The notes under the pieces are model-generated. The model worked only from the letters and a program-made list of their open reading frames with translations, did not search any database and had not been told where the DNA came from. Position numbers and translations under genes: made by a program. This document shows, piece by piece, positions 1-9,717 of a DNA stretch of 64,000 bases (position 1 is the stretch's first letter; the number at the start of each line of letters is the position of its first letter). This DNA is from Sphingomonas oleivorans. Its GTDB lineage: Bacteria > Pseudomonadota > Alphaproteobacteria > Sphingomonadales > Sphingomonadaceae. The stretch lies in NCBI RefSeq assembly GCF_003050615.1, contig NZ_NWBU01000010.1:591165-655164 (forward strand), written 5' to 3'.

Positions 1-54
1 AAGGGCATGGCGCCAGACTAGCGTTCCGGCGCGATCATTCCAGCAAAAGCTTGA

Positions 55-1845
55 TCAGTCCGCGGCGGCGGTTCGGCCGAGCGAGTCGAGCCGCAGCGCC
101 GTCTTGCCGGGAAGGCCGGGGAAGCGGGGCCACATGCCCTGCGCCATCGCCTTCAGACTATCCGACTTCACGCCCGATTGCTGCTGATACATCCAATAGT
201 TGCGTAGCACGATCGCGACATAGGCGCGCGTTTCGACGAAGGGGATGCTTTCGATGAAAAGCAGCGGATCGGCGAGGTTGCGCCCGCGTGCATTCCAGTT
301 GGCGACCGATCCGGGGCCGGCATTATAGGCCGCGATCACCTTGGGCAGCAGGCCGCCCGTGCCGGAGAAATCGGCGAGCTGCTGGAGATAGCTCTGGCCA
401 TATTCGAAGTTCAAGGCGGGATCGTTGAGGCGACCGATCGGCGCGCTCTCGCCCCGCTGCTTCGCCACGAGCTGCGCGGTGCCGGGCATGAGCTGCATCA
501 GCCCGCGCGCGCCGGCCGGGCTCACTGCATCCGCGCGGAACTGCGATTCCTGGAGCGCATGGGCGAAGAGCAGCGCCTTGTCGACGCGCCAGCCGCCCTG
601 CGGCGTCCAGCCCGGCATCGGATAGCGCGCGCTGGCCGTCATGGTGACGCCTGCCGGGCCGTGCTGGGCAAGCCAGATCTGCGTGGCGGGAAGATCGAGC
701 CGGGCAGCGAGATGGAGCAGCACCTCATGATCGGCAAGCGCTCCGATCCGCGCCTGATGGCGCAGGAGCTGATCGGCGAGGCCAGGCTCGTCCACCTCGA
801 CCAGCGCAGCTGCGACGCGCGCATTGGAGCGCTGCGACAATGTGGCCCAATCCCGCTCGGCGAGATCGAGCGTGCGATCGACGGCCGGCAGCGCATTGCC
901 GAGCGAGGCATTTGCGAGCATGCCGTAGAAAGTCTCGGGCAGGCGGCTCGCGCTGCGCAGACGCGTCTGCACCCGTTCCGGATGGCCGGAGGCCATATCC
1001 GCGCGCGCTGCCCAGAAAAGCCCGGCGGCGGTCATTTCGGGATCGCTGGCACGGGCGACGACCGAGGAGAAATGATCGGTAGCCGCAGCATAGTCGCGCG
1101 CGCGCCAGGCGGCGAGCCCAGCGACCCAATCGGCCTGGACGATCCATTCGCCCGCGCCCGAGCGTGCCATCGTCGCCATCCGCCGGGCGGAGGCGTCGTC
1201 GCCGGCGAGATAATAGCACCAGGCGACGCGCTCGCGCCATTCAGTCAGCGCCTCGGGCGTGAGATCGGCGGCGCGCGCCTCGACCTGCATCTCGGCCTCG
1301 CTGGCGCGATCGGCCTTGAGCAGCGGCTGGACCTGGGCAGCGAGCGCCGCGGCGGCGGCATCACTGCGCACCGAGCGCGCGCTGCGCCGCTTCGGCGCGC
1401 CCGCAAGGCGGACGAGATCGCGCTGGACGGGAAGCGCGGGAAGCGCGGTGACGCCGCGCGCGGCCATGAGCCGGGCGATCTGCTGTGCCTGCGGGAGTTC
1501 CGGCGCCTTGACGAGCAAAGCGAGGAGCGGGGCGGTCGCCACTTTGGGCGAGCCCTTGGTGAGATAGAGCTCGGCGCGTGCGACGGGGGTGAGCAGCCCA
1601 TCCGGCCGGGCATCGAGCGCGGCGGCGGCGCTGGTCCAGTCGCGCGCGCGGATCGCGGCGAAGATGGCGCGATAGGCCGCGCGATCGGCGGGCGTAAGCT
1701 GCGCGGGAAGCGACAGGCCTTGAGCGACGGTCGTGCGTTGCGAGATGATCGGGCGGGGCGCCAGCGACAGCGTCTCGCTCGCGGCGAGCGCGGGTGCGGC
1801 GGTTCCGGCGAGCATCGCCAGCGCGAGCAGGGTCTTGCGGATCAT
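55..1845 (-). CDS. Soluble lytic murein transglycosylase (SLT family)
   Basis: Periplasmic muramidase-like enzyme that cleaves peptidoglycan glycan strands with formation of 1,6-anhydroMurNAc. The 596-residue protein starts with a clear signal peptide (MIRKTLLALAMLAGTAAPALA), followed by a long alpha-helical, alanine-rich superhelical region as in Slt70-type proteins. The C-terminal SLT domain begins near residue 425, with the catalytic Glu in ALQESQFRADAVSPAGARG (about residue 433), then GLMQLMPGTAQ and the AYNAGPGSV motif near residue 507. The start codon overlaps the stop of the upstream gene (ATGA), so the two are probably co-transcribed. Family assignment is firm; the exact Slt subfamily is not. 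Confidence 0.93.
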   Translation of the reverse strand: MIRKTLLALAMLAGTAAPALAASETLSLAPRPIISQRTTVAQGLSLPAQLTPADRAAYRAIFAAIRARDWTSAAAALDARPDGLLTPVARAELYLTKGSPKVATAPLLALLVKAPELPQAQQIARLMAARGVTALPALPVQRDLVRLAGAPKRRSARSVRSDAAAAALAAQVQPLLKADRASEAEMQVEARAADLTPEALTEWRERVAWCYYLAGDDASARRMATMARSGAGEWIVQADWVAGLAAWRARDYAAATDHFSSVVARASDPEMTAAGLFWAARADMASGHPERVQTRLRSASRLPETFYGMLANASLGNALPAVDRTLDLAERDWATLSQRSNARVAAALVEVDEPGLADQLLRHQARIGALADHEVLLHLAARLDLPATQIWLAQHGPAGVTMTASARYPMPGWTPQGGWRVDKALLFAHALQESQFRADAVSPAGARGLMQLMPGTAQLVAKQRGESAPIGRLNDPALNFEYGQSYLQQLADFSGTGGLLPKVIAAYNAGPGSVANWNARGRNLADPLLFIESIPFVETRAYVAIVLRNYWMYQQQSGVKSDSLKAMAQGMWPRFPGLPGKTALRLDSLGRTAAAD

Positions 1846-2567
1846 CGGGCCGTTCCCAGGAGCAGGCGCAGATCGGCCCAGGCGCCGGCCTTCAGCGCCG
1901 GCTGGCGATAGAGCATCTGCGGATCGAAAGTGGCGACGGCGGTCGTCGCGACGCCGTTCAGGGTGATTTCATGCAACCGTCCCCGGGCCTCGGCCATTTC
2001 GAGGCCGAGCAGCGCGCGGACCGGCCGGGGACCGAGCAGCAGCAGCCGGCGGGGCGCGGCCAGCGCGACATGGTGGCGCGCGATGCGGGTCAGCCGATCG
2101 AGCATCGCCGGATCGATCCGGCCGCCGGCGGGGCGGCCCGGGGCGAGCGCCGCAAGATAGATTGAGGCACGGTCGCGCCCGATCGCGGCGAGCATGCGAT
2201 CGAACAGCCGGCCGAGATCGCCGGAAAAAAGCTGGCCGGCACGGACATCATCGCTCTCCGGCATATCGCCGAGCAGCATCAGCCCGGACGCGGGATTGCC
2301 GACGGGAAGGATGCGCGAGCTCGCATCACCGGGAAGCCCTGGCGCCCCGGCAAGCCATTGGCGGAAGGTGTCGAGCGTTGCGGGAAGCGATTCCGGTGCG
2401 GCGGCGGGAGCTGGGACGGCGCTGGGAGCAGCAGCCGGAGCCGAGGATGAACCCGCTGGGACGGACGGCGTGGGGCGCAGCCAGTTGCGCGGCGCTTCGT
2501 CGACAATCATGTCGACCCCTGCCAATCGCCACCATTCGAGCGCGCTCAGCGCCGCTGCATCATACAT
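1842..2567 (-). CDS. Uracil-DNA glycosylase superfamily protein, altered active-site motifs
   Basis: The 241-residue protein has a variable Ala/Pro/Ser-rich segment (about residues 30-75) followed by a UDG-superfamily fold resembling family 4/5 enzymes. Motif 1, usually G-E-x-P-G-x-x-E-D, reads LGDMPESDDVRAGQLFSGD here, and the motif 2 region, usually containing a His-Pro, reads ATFDPQMLYRQPALKAGAW, with Asp in place of His. The spacing and the K-x-x-x-W-x-D-L tail match the family. There are no evident Fe-S cysteines. It is translationally coupled to the downstream lytic transglycosylase. Family membership is likely; uracil excision activity is uncertain because both catalytic motifs are changed. 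Confidence 0.72.
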   Translation of the reverse strand: MYDAAALSALEWWRLAGVDMIVDEAPRNWLRPTPSVPAGSSSAPAAAPSAVPAPAAAPESLPATLDTFRQWLAGAPGLPGDASSRILPVGNPASGLMLLGDMPESDDVRAGQLFSGDLGRLFDRMLAAIGRDRASIYLAALAPGRPAGGRIDPAMLDRLTRIARHHVALAAPRRLLLLGPRPVRALLGLEMAEARGRLHEITLNGVATTAVATFDPQMLYRQPALKAGAWADLRLLLGTAR

Positions 2568-2700
2568 CCGTTGAAAGTCCCGCCCTCTCGCCCCGATATA
2601 CAGTCAGGAGTTGACGCAACGGTCAATCTGCGGGCACCGGGCTTTGTGCCGGGCCGTTTTATCGGCGCGATGATCGGACGGATCGGAGGAACGAAGAAGC

Positions 2701-4350
2701 ATGCCGCAACGCGAATCCATGGCTTACGACGTCGTTATCGTCGGAGCCGGACCGGCGGGGCTGTCCGCGGCGATCAGGCTGAAGCAGCTCGCCCTGGCGG
2801 CGGGCCGCGAGATCGGCGTCTGCGTGCTCGAAAAAGGTTCCGAGGTGGGGGCGCACATATTGTCCGGCGCGGTGGTCGATCCGATCGCGCTCGACGAACT
2901 GATCCCCGACTGGCGGGAGCTGGACAGCCCGCTGACCGTGCCCGTGACCGAGAACCATCATTGGGTTCTTACCAGGAAGAGGAAATTTGCGCTGCCGCAT
3001 CTGATGATGCCGCGCTTCATGAACAATAAGGGCACTTATACGCTGTCGCTCGGCAATCTCTGCCGCTGGCTGGCAGGGCAGGCGGAAGCGCTGGGCGTGG
3101 AGATATTCCCCGGCTTCGCCGCGGCCGAGATATTGTTCAACGAGGACGGATCGGTGAAGGGCGTCGCGACCGGCGACATGGGCGTGGCGCGCGACGGTAC
3201 GCACAAGCCCGAATATCAGCCGGGCATGGAGCTGCACGCCAAATATACTTTCTTCGCCGAAGGCGTGCGCGGCCATCTTTCCAAGGAGCTGATCCGCCTG
3301 TTCGGCCTGAGCGAAGACCGGCAGCCGCAGATCTATGCGATCGGCATCAAGGAATTGTGGGACATCGATCCCGCCAAGCATGTGCCGGGCCGCGTGATCC
3401 ACACCCAGGGCTGGCCGCTCAGCGACGCGGTCGGCGGCGGCTTTCTCTACCATCAGGAAAATGGTCAGGTCTCGCTCGGCTTCGTGGTGGGGCTGGGCTA
3501 CAAGAACCCATATCTTTCGCCTTTCGAGGAATTTCAGCGCTGGAAGCAGCATCCCGATATCCGCGCGATCCTGGAGGGCGGGCGGCGGATCAGCTATGGC
3601 GCGCGCGCGATCAACGAGGGCGGTTGGCAATCGGTGCCGAAGCTCGTCTTTCCGGGCGGGGCGCTGATCGGCTGCTCGGCGGGCTTCGTCAACGTGCCGC
3701 GCATCAAGGGCAGCCACACGGCGATGAAATCGGGCATGCTGGCGGCCGAAGCGGCATTCGACGCGATCAGCGTCGAGCGCGAGGGCGACGCGCTCGACGC
3801 CTATCCGAAGGCTCTGGAGGCGAGCTGGGTCGCGACGGAGCTGAAGATGGTGCGCAATGCCGAGCCTGCGCTCGCCAAATTCGGCCAGCTCGCCGGCACG
3901 CTCTATGCGGGTTTCGACCTGTGGGTGCACAGCCTGGGCCTGACGCTGCCCTGGACGTTCAAGCATCATCCCGATCATGAAGGGCTGTGGCGCAAGGATA
4001 TCGCGCCGAAGATCGACTATCCCAAGCCCGATGGCGTGATCAGCTTCGATCGGCTTTCCTCGGTGTTCCTTTCCAACACCAATCATGAGGAGGATCAGCC
4101 GATCCACCTGACGCTCAAGGACGCGTCGGTGCCGATCGACGTGAATCTCGCACTCTATGACGCGCCCGAGCAGCGTTATTGCCCGGCGGGCGTCTATGAG
4201 ATTGTCGGCCAGGAGGAGAACAGGCCACGCCTGCAGATCAACGCGCAGAATTGCGTGCACTGCAAGAGCTGCGACATCAAGGATCCGACCCAGAATATCA
4301 ACTGGGTGGTTCCCGAAGGCGGCGGCGGGCCTAATTATCCCAACATGTAA
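2701..4350 (+). CDS. Electron transfer flavoprotein-ubiquinone oxidoreductase
   Basis: Membrane-associated flavo-iron-sulfur protein that passes electrons from reduced ETF (fatty acid and amino acid oxidation) to ubiquinone. Residues 9-20 hold the FAD dinucleotide-binding motif [13 protein letters not shown]. The C-terminus carries the 4Fe-4S ferredoxin-like site [17 protein letters not shown] and ends in the family-typical [10 protein letters not shown]. Length (549) matches the family. A GGAGG stretch sits about 11 nt before ATG 2701; a second ATG at 2719 (MAYDV) is a possible alternative start. The gene stands divergently from the UDG-like gene and is followed closely by a TPR protein. Confidence 0.96.
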   Translation: MPQRESMAYDVVIVGAGPAGLSAAIRLKQLALAAGREIGVCVLEKGSEVGAHILSGAVVDPIALDELIPDWRELDSPLTVPVTENHHWVLTRKRKFALPHLMMPRFMNNKGTYTLSLGNLCRWLAGQAEALGVEIFPGFAAAEILFNEDGSVKGVATGDMGVARDGTHKPEYQPGMELHAKYTFFAEGVRGHLSKELIRLFGLSEDRQPQIYAIGIKELWDIDPAKHVPGRVIHTQGWPLSDAVGGGFLYHQENGQVSLGFVVGLGYKNPYLSPFEEFQRWKQHPDIRAILEGGRRISYGARAINEGGWQSVPKLVFPGGALIGCSAGFVNVPRIKGSHTAMKSGMLAAEAAFDAISVEREGDALDAYPKALEASWVATELKMVRNAEPALAKFGQLAGTLYAGFDLWVHSLGLTLPWTFKHHPDHEGLWRKDIAPKIDYPKPDGVISFDRLSSVFLSNTNHEEDQPIHLTLKDASVPIDVNLALYDAPEQRYCPAGVYEIVGQEENRPRLQINAQNCVHCKSCDIKDPTQNINWVVPEGGGGPNYPNM

Positions 4351-4396
4351 GTCTCGTAACGGGCGAGTCGCCTTTTGGGCAGGAACGGGGAAACGG

Positions 4397-6061
4397 ATGT
4401 CGCCGCTTAAACTGGCCGGAGGATGCGTACTCGCCGCCTTGCTCGCGGTTTCCGCCGAGGGTGCCCGCATCCGGGAGGCCGAGCCGACCACCGCCTATGT
4501 CCGCGCGCGCGTGGCCGAAGCGGGTGCGGACCTGCACAAGGCGGCAACGGGCTATGCCGCGGTGATGGAGGCTTCACCGGACGATATGGCGCTGGCGATG
4601 CGTGCCTATCGCCAGGCGATGATGGCCGGCGACCGGAAGCTGGCGACCAGGGCCGCCAAGGCGCTCGACGCGCGCAACGGCCTGCCGCCCGACGGGCCGC
4701 TCCTCCTGCTCGCCAACGCCGTTCAGAAGAAGGATTGGCGGACGGCGGGCGTGTTGACCGACCGGATCGAGAAGGAGCGGGTCTTCGCCTTTCTGGTGCC
4801 CGTGCTGCGCGCCTGGATCGCGCTCGGCGCGCATGACGGCGATCCGGTGGCGAAGCTCGACGCGGCTGCGCCCGATCCGCTCGGGACTTCCTATATTGCC
4901 GAGCATCGCGCGCTCCTGATGCTGGCGGAGGGACAGACGGAACAGGGCGTCGCGGCGCTTCGTGCGCTTTCGGTGCAGCCGCCGGCGCGCAACACCCGCC
5001 TGCGGATCGCGGCCGCCGCCGGGCTGGCCAAGGCCCGGCAGAAGGAGCGCGCGCTCGCACTGCTCGAAGGTGACGATCCGCTGCTGGCGGCAGCGCGGGC
5101 GCGGATCGCGGCGGGCGACAGGCTTCCCAGCACGATCGTCACGGCAGGCGACGGGATAAGCGAGCTGATCGTCCGCGTTGCGATCGACGTCAATCGCGAG
5201 CGCGTGACGCCGTTGGGGCTGGCGCTCGTGCGCATCGCCACCTTCTTCGCTCCCGCCAATGCCTCCGCATGGCTCGCGAGCAGCGAGATGCTGAGCGGCG
5301 TCGGGCAGAATGAATTGGCGTTGGCGGCGCTCGACAAGGTAACGGCGGACGATCCGTTCAGCGACGTGGCGCAGGCCCTGCGGCTGAAGATCCTCGTCCG
5401 CCAGGGGCAGACGGAAACCGCGCTGGCGGAATCGCTCAAGCGGACCGGACGGACCGACGCGACCTTCCGCGACTGGACCACGCTTGGCGATCTCTATGGC
5501 GATCTCGGCCGCAGGAGCGAGGCCGCGGGGGCCTATGGCAGGGCGCTCGAGCTCGCCGAGGCGGCACGGGCGCCGACCGACGATCTCTGGCCGCTCTGGC
5601 TGCTGCGCGGCGGTGCGCTGGAGCAGGGCGGCGACTGGCCCCAGGCCAGAACGGCGCTGGAAAAGGCGCTGGCACTGGCGCCGGACCAAGCGGTGGTGCT
5701 CAACTATCTGGGCTATGCGCAGCTCGAACGGCGCGAAAATCTGGAAGATGCGCAGAAGCTGATCGAACGGGCGAGCCAGCTTCGTCCGGACGATCCCTCG
5801 ATCACCGACTCGCTCGGCTGGGCCTATTATCTGCGCGGCAACCTGCCCAAGGCGATCGAGACGCTGGAGCGCGCCGCGCAGGGCGAGCCGGGCGAGGCCA
5901 CGATCAACGAGCATCTGGGCGACGCCTATTGGGCCGTAGGGCGCAAATATGAGGCGCGCTATGCCTGGCGGGCGGCGCTCGTCCAGGCGGGCGAGCGCGA
6001 CGCCGCGCGCATCCGGAACAAGCTCGACGAAGGCTTGAGCGGCAGGACAGCGGCACGCTGA
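4397..6061 (+). CDS. Secreted tetratricopeptide-repeat protein
   Basis: The 554-residue protein has an N-terminal signal sequence (MSPLKLAGGCVLAALLAVSAEG) and is otherwise helical and alanine-rich. Clear TPR units lie in the last 110 residues or so, with signatures such as LNYLGYAQLERR, DSLGWAYYLRGN and EHLGDAYWAVGR. Start 4397 was chosen because the signal peptide begins there; open reading continues upstream but overlaps ETF-QO in another frame and looks non-coding. The stop overlaps the ispE start by one base (TGATG), so translation is coupled. TPR proteins scaffold protein complexes; the partner is not visible from sequence. Confidence 0.85.
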   Translation: MSPLKLAGGCVLAALLAVSAEGARIREAEPTTAYVRARVAEAGADLHKAATGYAAVMEASPDDMALAMRAYRQAMMAGDRKLATRAAKALDARNGLPPDGPLLLLANAVQKKDWRTAGVLTDRIEKERVFAFLVPVLRAWIALGAHDGDPVAKLDAAAPDPLGTSYIAEHRALLMLAEGQTEQGVAALRALSVQPPARNTRLRIAAAAGLAKARQKERALALLEGDDPLLAAARARIAAGDRLPSTIVTAGDGISELIVRVAIDVNRERVTPLGLALVRIATFFAPANASAWLASSEMLSGVGQNELALAALDKVTADDPFSDVAQALRLKILVRQGQTETALAESLKRTGRTDATFRDWTTLGDLYGDLGRRSEAAGAYGRALELAEAARAPTDDLWPLWLLRGGALEQGGDWPQARTALEKALALAPDQAVVLNYLGYAQLERRENLEDAQKLIERASQLRPDDPSITDSLGWAYYLRGNLPKAIETLERAAQGEPGEATINEHLGDAYWAVGRKYEARYAWRAALVQAGERDAARIRNKLDEGLSGRTAAR

Positions 6062-6897
6062 TGCTTCTTGCCGAGACGGGCCACGCCAAGATCAATCTCG
6101 CCCTCCACGTCCGCAGCCGGGGCGCGGATGGCTATCATGCGCTCGAAACGCTCTTCGCCTTTGCCGAGGATGGCGACCGGCTGACGCTGGCGGAGGGGGA
6201 GGGGCTGTCGCTCGACCTGTCCGGGCCTTTTGCGGGCCCGCTGGCGGGGGACGATAATCTGGTGCTGCGCGCGGCGCGCGCCTTTCTCGATCGGTTCGGC
6301 CTACCGGCTGGGGCGGCCTTCGGGCTGGATAAGCGGCTGCCCGTCGCTTCGGGGATTGGCGGAGGATCGGCGGACGCTGCGGCGGCGCTACGGCTGCTCT
6401 GCCGGCGCCATGATATCCATCCGACTGCGCCCGAGCTGATGGCGATTGCCGCCTCGCTCGGCGCGGATGTGCCCGCCTGCCTCGTTTCGCGCACGATGCG
6501 CGGCGAAGGACGGGGCGATGCGCTTGTCCCGATCGACGGCGAAGGGCTGAGCGGCATGGCGCTGCTGCTCGTCAATCCGGGGCCGCCGCTCGCGACGGGG
6601 CCGGTTTTCCGCGCATGGGACGGCCGGGATCGCGGCGTGCTGGCGCGGGGCGATGCGCTTGAGACGGCGTTGGCCGGGCGCAATGATCTGGAGCCGCCCG
6701 CGCGCATGCTGCTCCCCGCGATCGGGGCGGTGCTGGAGCGGCTGGCCGGGCAGGCGGGCACGCGTCTCGTTCGCATGTCCGGATCGGGCGCGACCTGCTT
6801 CGCTTTGTTCGAGGACGAAGCCGCGCGCGATGCGGCGGATCGGGATATCGCCCGGGCCGAACCCGGCTGGTGGCGGCTGGCGACGCGGCTGCGCTGA
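6061..6897 (+). CDS. ispE: 4-diphosphocytidyl-2-C-methyl-D-erythritol kinase
   Basis: GHMP-family kinase that phosphorylates the 2-hydroxyl of CDP-methylerythritol in the MEP isoprenoid pathway. The N-terminal AKINLALHV motif and the ATP-binding loop SGIGGGSADAAAALR (about residues 98-112) are textbook IspE, and MSGSGATCFALF near the C-terminus is the third GHMP motif. At 278 aa the length is normal. The next two pathway activities (IspD and IspF) are encoded as a fusion at 37840-38997 in this window. The start is coupled to the preceding TPR gene. Confidence 0.96.
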   Translation: MLLAETGHAKINLALHVRSRGADGYHALETLFAFAEDGDRLTLAEGEGLSLDLSGPFAGPLAGDDNLVLRAARAFLDRFGLPAGAAFGLDKRLPVASGIGGGSADAAAALRLLCRRHDIHPTAPELMAIAASLGADVPACLVSRTMRGEGRGDALVPIDGEGLSGMALLLVNPGPPLATGPVFRAWDGRDRGVLARGDALETALAGRNDLEPPARMLLPAIGAVLERLAGQAGTRLVRMSGSGATCFALFEDEAARDAADRDIARAEPGWWRLATRLR

Positions 6898-6907
6898 GCC
6901 GATCCGG

Positions 6908-8764
6908 CTATCTTCGCCGGCGCTTCGGCAGAAGCCGCGCGACTTCGGCCGCGACCAGATCCATCGGCATGGCGCCATTGCCGAGCAGCGCGGCGTGGAA
7001 GCTGCGCAGATCGAACCGGCGGCCGAGCGCGGCGCGGGCCTGGCGGCGCAGCTCCAGCATGCGAAGCTGGCCGAGCTTGTAACCGAGCGCCTGCCCCGGC
7101 CAGGCCATATAGCGTTCCACCTCGGCAGTGACACGGCTTTCCGCGGCACCCGTCTGCTGCCGCATATAGGCGATGGCACGCTCGCGGCTCCAGCGATGGT
7201 GATGCAATCCCGTATCGACGACGAGACGGACGGCGCGGAACAATTCGTCCTGCAACCGGCCGATATCGCCATGGCGATCGGCGCGATAGGCGCCGAGATC
7301 GGCCGCCAGCCGCTCGGCATAGAGCGCCCAGCCTTCGGAATAGGCGTTGAAGCTGGCAAATGCGTTGATCAGCGGCGGGCGGGGCAGGGCAAGCGCGATC
7401 GTCGCCTGGGTGTGATGGCCCGGAACGCCTTCATGATAGCTGAGCGTCGGCAGGCGGAAACGGGGCACGCCGGCCATGTCGCGCAGGTTGATCCAGTAGA
7501 TGCCCGGCCGCGAACCATCGAGCGAGGGGGCGTCATAATAGCCGCCAGGCGCCCCATCCTGCGTGGCGACGGGCACGCGGCGCACCTCCAGCGGCTCGCT
7601 GGGGATGAGCACGGCAGGCAGGAAGGAGGGCTGGCGCTTCTCCATTGCGGCGATCAGGCCGCGGACATGATCGAGCAGCGCCGCGCGGCCGGCCTCGCTG
7701 TCCGGGAAACGCTGGCGCGGATCGGCGGCGAGCGCGACGAGGCGGGCGCCGACGCTGCCCTTGCCCATGCCCTGCAGGCGGAGCAGCGCGTCGAGCGCGG
7801 CGGATATGCGTCGCACCTCCTCCAGCCCGATCGCATGGATCTGCTCCGGCGACAGCGCCGTGTCACCCAATGCGCGTATATTGGCGGCGTAGAGCGCGTC
7901 TCCATCGGGCTGGACCCACAGGCCCGCATCTTCCCGCCCGCGTGGGATCGTCTCCATGATCCAGGCGCGCAGCGCGGAATAGGCAGGGCGGGCGCGCTTT
8001 TCGAGCGCGACGATCGCGCGCTGTTCCGCCGCCGCGCGCAGCCGGGGATCGAGCGCGGCGGTGGCGGTGCGCCGGCGCAGCGCCGCGATCAGCGGATGAT
8101 CGGCGGCCGGCCCCGCAAGAAAGGCGTCGATTATCGGCAGCGTCTTTTCGAGCAGGATGCGCGGCGGACGGCAGCCGGCCGCCATATCCGTCTTCAACTT
8201 CTCGATCAGACCGGCAAAGCCCTGCTGAAAGCCGTCGAGCCGCTCGATCCAGGCATCGACCTCGGGCGGGCTGGAAAGTGCCTGCTGGTTCTGCATCAGG
8301 CTGGGCGTATCGATGTGCGGGCCGGAAATCTGCGTCACCGCATAGGGGGCGTGGCCCGAAAATGAGAAGGGATTGGGCCGGCCATAGGGGATGGCGGTGC
8401 TGCGCGTGCCGTTGGCAAGGACGGTCCGGGCAATGGCGAGGCGGAGCGTTCCCGCCCGGTCGCCCGGGCAGGTAAGTGCGGCGACATCGCGCTCGGCAGC
8501 CTTCAGCGCCGCGCGCCACGCCGTCTCGCCCTCCGGGGAATGATCGTCCATCCGCCGGGCGAGCGGTCCGCCGTCGAGCGCGTCGGGCAGGCCATTATAG
8601 GTCGCGATCTCCGGCAGATGGGCGAACAGCCGGTCGGCGACCGCATCGAGCGGCGCCATGACCGGACAGACGGGCGGAGACCTGCCTGGGGCGGCGGTGG
8701 ACGGAAGGGCCGCGCCGGCCGCGAGCATCGCCATCGCTTCCCGTCGCGTGCCTTCCAACCCCAT
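6908..8764 (-). CDS. DUF885 family metallopeptidase-like protein
   Basis: A DUF885-family protein of 618 residues, a group related to zinc metallopeptidases. The diagnostic HEGVPGHH motif is present in LSYHEGVPGHHTQATIAL, and the surrounding FRLPT and YSEGWALYAERLA segments fit the family. Start 8764 is preferred over an upstream codon because it follows a GGGGGAGA ribosome-binding site and gives an N-terminus (MGLEGTRREAMAMLAAGAAL) that looks like a Tat or Sec export signal. The gene ends only 10 bp from ispE, tail to tail. The substrate is unknown. Confidence 0.88.
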   Translation of the reverse strand: MGLEGTRREAMAMLAAGAALPSTAAPGRSPPVCPVMAPLDAVADRLFAHLPEIATYNGLPDALDGGPLARRMDDHSPEGETAWRAALKAAERDVAALTCPGDRAGTLRLAIARTVLANGTRSTAIPYGRPNPFSFSGHAPYAVTQISGPHIDTPSLMQNQQALSSPPEVDAWIERLDGFQQGFAGLIEKLKTDMAAGCRPPRILLEKTLPIIDAFLAGPAADHPLIAALRRRTATAALDPRLRAAAEQRAIVALEKRARPAYSALRAWIMETIPRGREDAGLWVQPDGDALYAANIRALGDTALSPEQIHAIGLEEVRRISAALDALLRLQGMGKGSVGARLVALAADPRQRFPDSEAGRAALLDHVRGLIAAMEKRQPSFLPAVLIPSEPLEVRRVPVATQDGAPGGYYDAPSLDGSRPGIYWINLRDMAGVPRFRLPTLSYHEGVPGHHTQATIALALPRPPLINAFASFNAYSEGWALYAERLAADLGAYRADRHGDIGRLQDELFRAVRLVVDTGLHHHRWSRERAIAYMRQQTGAAESRVTAEVERYMAWPGQALGYKLGQLRMLELRRQARAALGRRFDLRSFHAALLGNGAMPMDLVAAEVARLLPKRRRR

Positions 8765-8829
8765 TAATCTCCCCCGATTTTCCCGGATGCAGTCGTGACA
8801 TCCACGCGCCGTCCGGGCAACAAAAGAGA

Positions 8830-9576
8830 ATGAGCGAGATATATGCACCACATTGGACCGAGCTGGACGGCGATCCGGCCGGAGGCATGTTGCTGATCGC
8901 GGATCATGCCTCCAACCATGTTCCGGCCGATCTGGATCTGGGCGTCGAGGCGCATGTGCTCGATCGCCATGTTGCGATCGATATCGGCGTGGCGCCGCTC
9001 GCCCATGCGCTGTGCGACGCGCTCGGCTGCCCGGCTGTGCTGGCGGGAATCTCCCGGCTGGTGATTGACCTCAATCGCGAGGAGGATGCGCATGGCCTGA
9101 TCCCGGCAACGAGCGACGGCCATGTCATAAGCGGCAATTCCGGGCTGGACGATGCGGCGCGCGCGGCGCGGGTCGCGCGTTTCTGGCGACCCTATCATGA
9201 TCATCTCGCGCATCGGATCGAGCATAGCGCGCCGCGCCTGCTGCTGTCGCTGCACAGCTTCACGCCGCAACTGGAAACGCGGCCGCAGGATGCGCGGCCC
9301 TGGCAGATCGGCATCCTCTATAATCGGGACGATCGCGCGGCGCGGATCGCCATCCCGCTGCTGGAGGAGGGCGGCATCGTCACGGGTGACAATCTGCCTT
9401 ATTCGGGCCGGGTGCTGAACGCGACGATGAACCGCCATGGCGAGGCGAACGGCATCGCCTATCTGGGCCTGGAAGTGCGGCAGGACCTGATTTGCGACGC
9501 GCATGGCGTGGCGCTGTGGGCCGCGCGCCTCGCGCCCGTAATCCGCGCGACGCATCTTGCGCTTGCGGAGGCATAG
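8830..9576 (+). CDS. N-formylglutamate amidohydrolase family protein
   Basis: The 248-residue protein belongs to the N-formylglutamate amidohydrolase (FGase/HutG-like) family. Its N-terminal LLIADHASNHVP motif and the SRLVIDLNREE segment carry the expected metal and substrate residues. No other histidine-degradation genes are nearby, so a role in histidine catabolism is not supported by context; many alphaproteobacteria carry stand-alone copies. It is divergent from the DUF885 gene, with 65 bp between the starts. Confidence 0.85.
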   Translation: MSEIYAPHWTELDGDPAGGMLLIADHASNHVPADLDLGVEAHVLDRHVAIDIGVAPLAHALCDALGCPAVLAGISRLVIDLNREEDAHGLIPATSDGHVISGNSGLDDAARAARVARFWRPYHDHLAHRIEHSAPRLLLSLHSFTPQLETRPQDARPWQIGILYNRDDRAARIAIPLLEEGGIVTGDNLPYSGRVLNATMNRHGEANGIAYLGLEVRQDLICDAHGVALWAARLAPVIRATHLALAEA

Positions 9577-9717
9577 CGGCGGGCTTCGCGCCGCAAATCG
9601 CACGGAGATTGCGTGGTACGCTTCTGTTTTGAAATAATTTAACGCACAGCTGCCCCGCAAGGCTTGCATAGATGCCTCCAAGGGGCCAAGAGGCGCGGCA
9701 AAATTGGGAAAGCATTC

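Noticed and set aside
1-54. Possible gene start or end at the left edge (ATG on the minus strand at 8-6; KGMAPD-stop on the plus strand)
   Set aside because: Only a few codons are inside the window and neither shows a recognisable family sequence.
559-1911. 450-aa open frame antisense to the lytic transglycosylase and UDG-like genes
   Set aside because: Arg/Gly/Ala-rich composition typical of high-GC shadow frames; both genes on the other strand have clear homology.
2659-4491. 610-aa open frame antisense to ETF-QO
   Set aside because: No domain signatures; the opposite strand encodes a full ETF-QO.
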